NCBI GenBank assembly: GCA_035696925.1
Contig: DASSDW010000236.1
Location: 1 to 7,788, forward strand
Length of the DNA stretch: 7,788 nucleotides
From: JAJNBA01 sp035696925
GTDB lineage: Bacteria; Actinomycetota; UBA4738; HRBIN12
Direction: 5' to 3'
This document shows positions 5,595-7,788 of the stretch, one piece after another. Position numbers and translations under genes: made by a program. The stretch's first letter is position 1; every line of letters starts with the position of its first letter. The notes under the pieces were generated by a model, which did no database searches, had not been told where the DNA came from, and saw only the letters and a list, made by a program, of their open reading frames with translations.

Positions 5595-5687
5595 CTACCG
5601 TCCTTGCTCCTTGACGAGGAGACCGGTGGCCGCGGCCAGCGCGATCATCGCAGCGGGGAGGGGGAGCCAGCGGGACGAGCGGCGCAT
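5595..5687 (-). CDS. 30-residue single-pass membrane peptide (hypothetical)
   Basis: The frame encodes M-R-R-S-S-R-W-L-P-L-P-A-A-M-I-A-L-A-A-A and then T-G-L-L-V-K-E-Q-G-R. It has a positively charged N-terminus (three Arg in the first six residues), one hydrophobic helix (about 8-25) and a short charged tail. The ribosome site GGAAGGAG, five bases before ATG 5687, is the best in the window and is the main support, since nothing else in this gap would use it. It lies 86 bp after the HIT-like gene and 45 bp before DUF2461 on the same strand. By the positive-inside rule the N-terminus should be cytoplasmic. I do not recognise a family. A longer overlapping frame exists on this strand but lacks a comparable start signal. 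Confidence 0.5.
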   Translation of the reverse strand: MRRSSRWLPLPAAMIALAAATGLLVKEQGR

Positions 5688-5773
5688 CGGAACTCCTTCC
5701 AAGCGGGGGCGCGTATTCAAGCATGCCGAGCACGGGGATGGGAACGCCTCCGGGCGTGCATCCGACCTCGATC

Positions 5774-6082
5774 TCAGAACGAGCCGTAGAGGTCACTCGC
5801 GGGGTCGAAGAAGCCGCCAGCCGGGCGGGCGTGCGCGTGCCAGTGCTCCGGGATCCGGCGTCGCTCGGGATCGATCCAGTAGCCGTCCGGCCCGTACCGA
5901 TCGCTGGCGATCCGCTCGAGCCGCGTCAACAGGTCCGTCTCGAGCTCGGCCTCGGGCAGCCCGTGCGAGCGCCACACGATCATCGGTGTTCGGCACACGA
6001 GGCACTCCGCGACCCAGCACTCGTCGTCCTCGTGGAGCCACGCGGTGACCTGTTCCGCGGCGCAGAGCTGGCAGTCATCCAT
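5774..6082 (-). CDS. Small protein with two CxxC pairs and an HxHxH motif; possibly a divergent HIT-like protein
   Basis: The 102-residue product has C-Q-L-C (4-7) and C-L-V-C (27-30), a spacing that suggests a zinc site. Near the C-terminus it has H-W-H-A-H-A-R-P (80-87), which fits the histidine-triad pattern HxHxHxx. The order of elements resembles the HIT fold: N-terminal CxxC, H-E-D-D-E-C-W-V-A-E (17-26), P-M-I-V-W-R-S-H (33-40), a helix rich in Leu/Glu (43-60), G-Y-W-I-D (67-71), then the His triad. Classical HIT proteins hydrolyse or transfer nucleoside phosphates through the middle His, here His82. No enzyme activity is shown by sequence alone. I chose ATG 6082, which overlaps the DUF192 stop by 8 bp and suggests coupling; a GTG at 6124 would add 14 unremarkable residues. 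The C-terminal tail (G-G-F-F-D-P-A-S-D-L-Y-G-S-F) looks disordered. The gene is surely real; the HIT link is my inference. Confidence 0.75.
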   Translation of the reverse strand: MDDCQLCAAEQVTAWLHEDDECWVAECLVCRTPMIVWRSHGLPEAELETDLLTRLERIASDRYGPDGYWIDPERRRIPEHWHAHARPAGGFFDPASDLYGSF

Positions 6083-6542
6083 CGAGGGCCCTGTGGAGCT
6101 CCGCTCGGTCGCCGGCACCGACACCGTGTTCGGCGAACCATCCCAGGTTCGCTTCGATCGCGAGGACGAATGGCTCGTTGATCCCGTACGAGGGGCAGGC
6201 GTCCGTCTCGCACGGCTGCATGTCCAGGACGTCGATCACGTACCCGGACTCATCGACGAAGGCGACCGAGAGCGGCACGAGCGTGTCCTTCATCCAGAAC
6301 GTGCTATCGACGGGCCCCGGCCACACGAACGCCATCCCCTGATCGGCGGGAAGCTCCTCGATGCCCATCAATCCTTTCCGGCGTTCCTGCGGATCGTCCG
6401 CGAGGTCCACCGCCAGGGTCGCGTCCGTTCCTCCGAACGTCATCGTCGACTCCGGAGTGGTCTCCGAGGGCTCGGGTGTGTCGTCGGTGCACGCCCCCAG
6501 GAGCGTCAGTGTGACGATGGCCACGATGATCTGCCGCACCAC
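6075..6542 (-). CDS. DUF192 family lipoprotein
   Basis: The 155-residue protein has a hydrophobic signal sequence ending in L-L-G-A-C (Cys18), a good lipobox, then an acidic Thr/Pro/Glu linker. The DUF192 domain follows with its usual marks: R-R-K-G-L-M-G (54-60), G-M-A-F-V-W (69-74), F-W-M-K-D-T-L-V-P-L-S-V-A-F (82-95), G-Y-V-I-D-V-L-D-M-Q-P-C (100-111), and L-A-I-E-A-N-L-G-W-F (127-136). The family has a barrel-like structure and no established activity. Two adjacent GTG codons (6542 and 6539) are both possible starts and no clear ribosome site precedes them, so the start is uncertain by one codon and the mRNA could be nearly leaderless. It is the first gene of the minus-strand group, divergent from the tRNA gene 51 bp away, and overlaps the next gene by 8 bp. 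Confidence 0.92.
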   Translation of the reverse strand: MVRQIIVAIVTLTLLGACTDDTPEPSETTPESTMTFGGTDATLAVDLADDPQERRKGLMGIEELPADQGMAFVWPGPVDSTFWMKDTLVPLSVAFVDESGYVIDVLDMQPCETDACPSYGINEPFVLAIEANLGWFAEHGVGAGDRAELHRALDG

Positions 6543-6576
6543 CTCATCGTGCCACGGTCCGCGGCCGACCCATTGC

Positions 6577-6582
6577 TATCAT
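6577..6582 (+). promoter_or_regulatory. Possible -10 element of the tRNA-Thr gene
   Basis: TATCAT matches five of six bases of TATAAT and ends 11 bp before the mature tRNA 5' end, so transcription would start within a few bases of the tRNA. A good -35 is not visible at 16-18 bp upstream. The 51-bp gap must also hold the divergent DUF192 promoter. Confidence 0.35.
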
Positions 6583-6593
6583 CGAGCGCTGCC

Positions 6594-6666
6594 GCCGGAG
6601 TAGCTCAGTCGGCAGAGCGCCTCCATGGTAAGGAGGAGGTCAGGGGTTCGATTCCCCTCTCCGGCT
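6594..6666 (+). tRNA. tRNA-Thr (anticodon GGT)
   Basis: A complete cloverleaf can be folded by eye. The acceptor stem is GCCGGAG (6594-6600) with CTCCGGC (6659-6665), all seven pairs perfect. The D-arm is GCTC/GAGC (6603-6606 with 6615-6618). The anticodon stem is CCTCC/GGAGG (6620-6624 with 6632-6636) around loop ATGGTAA with anticodon GGT at 6627-6629. The variable region has five bases. The T-arm is AGGGG/CCCCT around TTCGATT (6647-6653). The discriminator is T6666, and CCA is not encoded (CCCG follows). It reads ACC and ACT threonine codons. Confidence 0.97.
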
Positions 6667-6853
6667 CCCGAAGAAGCCAGGTTCCTCGGATGCCGAGGTC
6701 GGCCACCGTCCACCGTCCTGCCGGTGCACGCTCAGGTCTCATGGTGGTTCCCGTCGAGTCTCGGCACGAGGGAGGGATGGGGGTGTGGCGGTCCTGGCGA
6801 TAGGGTTGTTTCCTTCGAGTACCCGAGCGCTCCAACGGACTCTGGACAGACGG

Positions 6854-7788
6854 ATGGGTGTACGCACAGGACAGCGCCATGGTCGGAGACCCGTCCTCAT
6901 CGCCCTGCTCGCTGCGCTGCTGATCACGCAGATCTCCTGGGATGCACAGGATGCGCTCGCCTCCACGGCCGACGAGACGCCGTCCCCTTCGCCGGATCCG
7001 AGCCCGTCAGCCGATCCAACCCCCTCAGCGGATCCGAGCCCCTCATCGGATCCGAGCCCCTCACCGGATCCGAGCCCATCCCCGGATCCCAGCCCCTCAT
7101 CCGATCCGTCACCCTCGCCATCCGAGACCATACCGGTGCGGGGTGTTCGGATCGTGCCTTCCGGCCAGGAGTGGGGATCGGGAGAACCAGCTCCCTCGGT
7201 GAGTGGATCCCCGGACTTCGACCAACCGCTGGAGGGTGGCTCGCCGAACGACACCCCAACGCCAGACCTTTCGACGGAGCAGCTGCTGGGCGGCACATAC
7301 GCGACCCACGACCTCGTGGCGGCGGCGGAGCTGCTCAGAGCGGCCGGCTGGTCGGAGGAACGCATCCGGCGGGAGGTCTACGCGCCATTCATCGTGGTCG
7401 GGCCGGCGAGCTGGACCGACGCCTGGCACGCCGTGCGCTATGGGCCGGGACCGGTCGTGCGGCAGCACGAAGGGCAGGATGTGCTCTGCAGTTCCGGCAG
7501 TCCGGTCCTGGCACCCGAGGACGGCACGATCGAATTCGACGCCAGCTTGCTCGGCGGGCGGTCGGCCCGCCTCCTGCTTCCGGGCGGTGGGCACTACTAC
7601 TTCGCCCACTTCAGCGACTGGAACGATCGCGAGTTCTCGAACGGAGACGACGTCCAACGCGGTGACGTGATCGGGTTCTGCGGCGACACCGGGAACGCCA
7701 CCGTCGCGCACGTCCACTTCGGCTGGTACGGCTCGGACGGGGTCGCGATCGATCCGATGCGACGCCTGATCCGATGGCTCCGGGAAGC
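6854..7788 (+). CDS. Secreted M23 family (LytM-type) metallopeptidase, 3'-truncated by the window edge
   Basis: The frame is open from ATG 6854 to the last base (311 codons, no stop). A basic n-region (R-H-G-R-R) and a hydrophobic core (about 14-27) precede a likely signal-peptidase site after A-L-A (about residue 36). A low-complexity Ser/Pro/Asp linker fills about 42-91. A mid region (about 145-180, T-H-D-L-V-A-A-A-E-L-L-R-A-A-G-W) is unassigned. The M23 domain has H-E-G-Q-D (His205, Asp209), G-G-H-Y-Y-F-A-H-F (245-253), G-D-D-V-Q-R-G-D-V-I-G-F-C-G-D-T-G-N (264-281), and A-H-V-H-F (His286, His288); the first two residues and His288 should bind zinc. Such enzymes cut peptidoglycan cross-bridges or stems, or are inactive regulators; here the metal ligands are present. 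The ribosome site before 6854 is weak (GGACAG). A TAGGGT -10-like hexamer at 6801-6806 might serve it. Only a short C-terminal part is likely missing. Confidence 0.88.
   Translation, partial: MGVRTGQRHGRRPVLIALLAALLITQISWDAQDALASTADETPSPSPDPSPSADPTPSADPSPSSDPSPSPDPSPSPDPSPSSDPSPSPSETIPVRGVRIVPSGQEWGSGEPAPSVSGSPDFDQPLEGGSPNDTPTPDLSTEQLLGGTYATHDLVAAAELLRAAGWSEERIRREVYAPFIVVGPASWTDAWHAVRYGPGPVVRQHEGQDVLCSSGSPVLAPEDGTIEFDASLLGGRSARLLLPGGGHYYFAHFSDWNDREFSNGDDVQRGDVIGFCGDTGNATVAHVHFGWYGSDGVAIDPMRRLIRWLRE
6995..7120 (+). repeat. Seven tandem 18-bp units encoding a D-P-S-P-S-x linker
   Basis: Seven consecutive in-frame 18-bp units begin with GAT and encode D-P-S-P-S-A, D-P-T-P-S-A, D-P-S-P-S-S, D-P-S-P-S-P (twice), D-P-S-P-S-S and D-P-S-P-S-P. 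The units differ mostly at wobble bases and at the last codon. They form an extended, acidic, flexible linker between the signal peptide and the M23 domain, and are a likely site of copy-number variation between strains. Confidence 0.93.

Noticed and set aside
5584..5796. 70-codon minus-strand frame overlapping the membrane peptide
   Set aside because: It starts at a GTG inside the HIT-like gene without a ribosome site, and its second half is Arg/Pro-rich. The 30-residue frame has the better start signal.
6594..6666. tRNA-Thr as an integration (att) site
   Set aside because: I found no repeat of the tRNA 3' end elsewhere in the window and no integrase gene nearby.
6625..7665. Long plus-strand open frame (346 codons) starting inside the tRNA
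   Set aside because: It begins within tRNA-Thr and covers the M23 gene in another frame. The real frame has a signal peptide and zinc ligands; this one has only an artefactual repeat from the 18-bp units.

Overview
This is a GC-rich window, consistent with an uncultured or poorly characterised actinobacterium (Actinomycetota). The evidence is the codon use, several GTG starts, a Ddn-type (deazaflavin/F420) oxidoreductase, and an actinobacterial-style PrmC-related methyltransferase. A tRNA-Thr(GGU) with no encoded CCA and U as discriminator also fits. I cannot place it more precisely than phylum.

Left part (1-2312) looks like accessory, partly eroded DNA. It starts with the 3' part of a RibD-C/dihydrofolate-reductase-like gene (+). 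Next comes a frameshifted remnant of a second gene of that superfamily (581-893). This runs directly into a remnant of a small antibiotic-biosynthesis-monooxygenase-like gene (about 905-1128). A third, intact RibD-C-type gene lies on the minus strand (1248-1811). Two diverged direct copies of an about 88-bp element (1108-1195 and 2191-2279) flank this intact gene. Between it and the next gene is about 500 bp with no convincing gene, including a 120-bp stretch of only 54 % GC.

Middle part (2313-5549) holds ordinary-looking genes. A Ddn-family oxidoreductase is followed after 4 nt by a secreted transglutaminase-like protein with a lipoprotein signal. After a 257-bp gap with a possible promoter and inverted repeat comes a PrmC/HemK-related methyltransferase whose usual N-[PA]-P-Y motif reads V-V-P-Y. 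It converges on, and overlaps by 30 bp, a DUF2461 gene on the minus strand.

Right part (5550-7788): DUF2461 is the last of four closely spaced minus-strand genes. Reading in their direction these are a DUF192 lipoprotein, a small protein with two CxxC pairs and an HxHxH motif that I read as a divergent HIT-like protein, a 30-residue single-pass membrane peptide, and DUF2461. A tRNA-Thr gene is divergent from DUF192. The window closes with a plus-strand, 3'-truncated secreted M23 (LytM) peptidase carrying seven 18-bp tandem repeats that encode a Pro/Ser/Asp linker.

I see no CRISPR array, intact transposase, phage module or recognisable defence system. The best leads are the duplicated 88-bp element, the HIT-like Cys4 protein with its membrane peptide neighbour, and the substituted methyltransferase motif.
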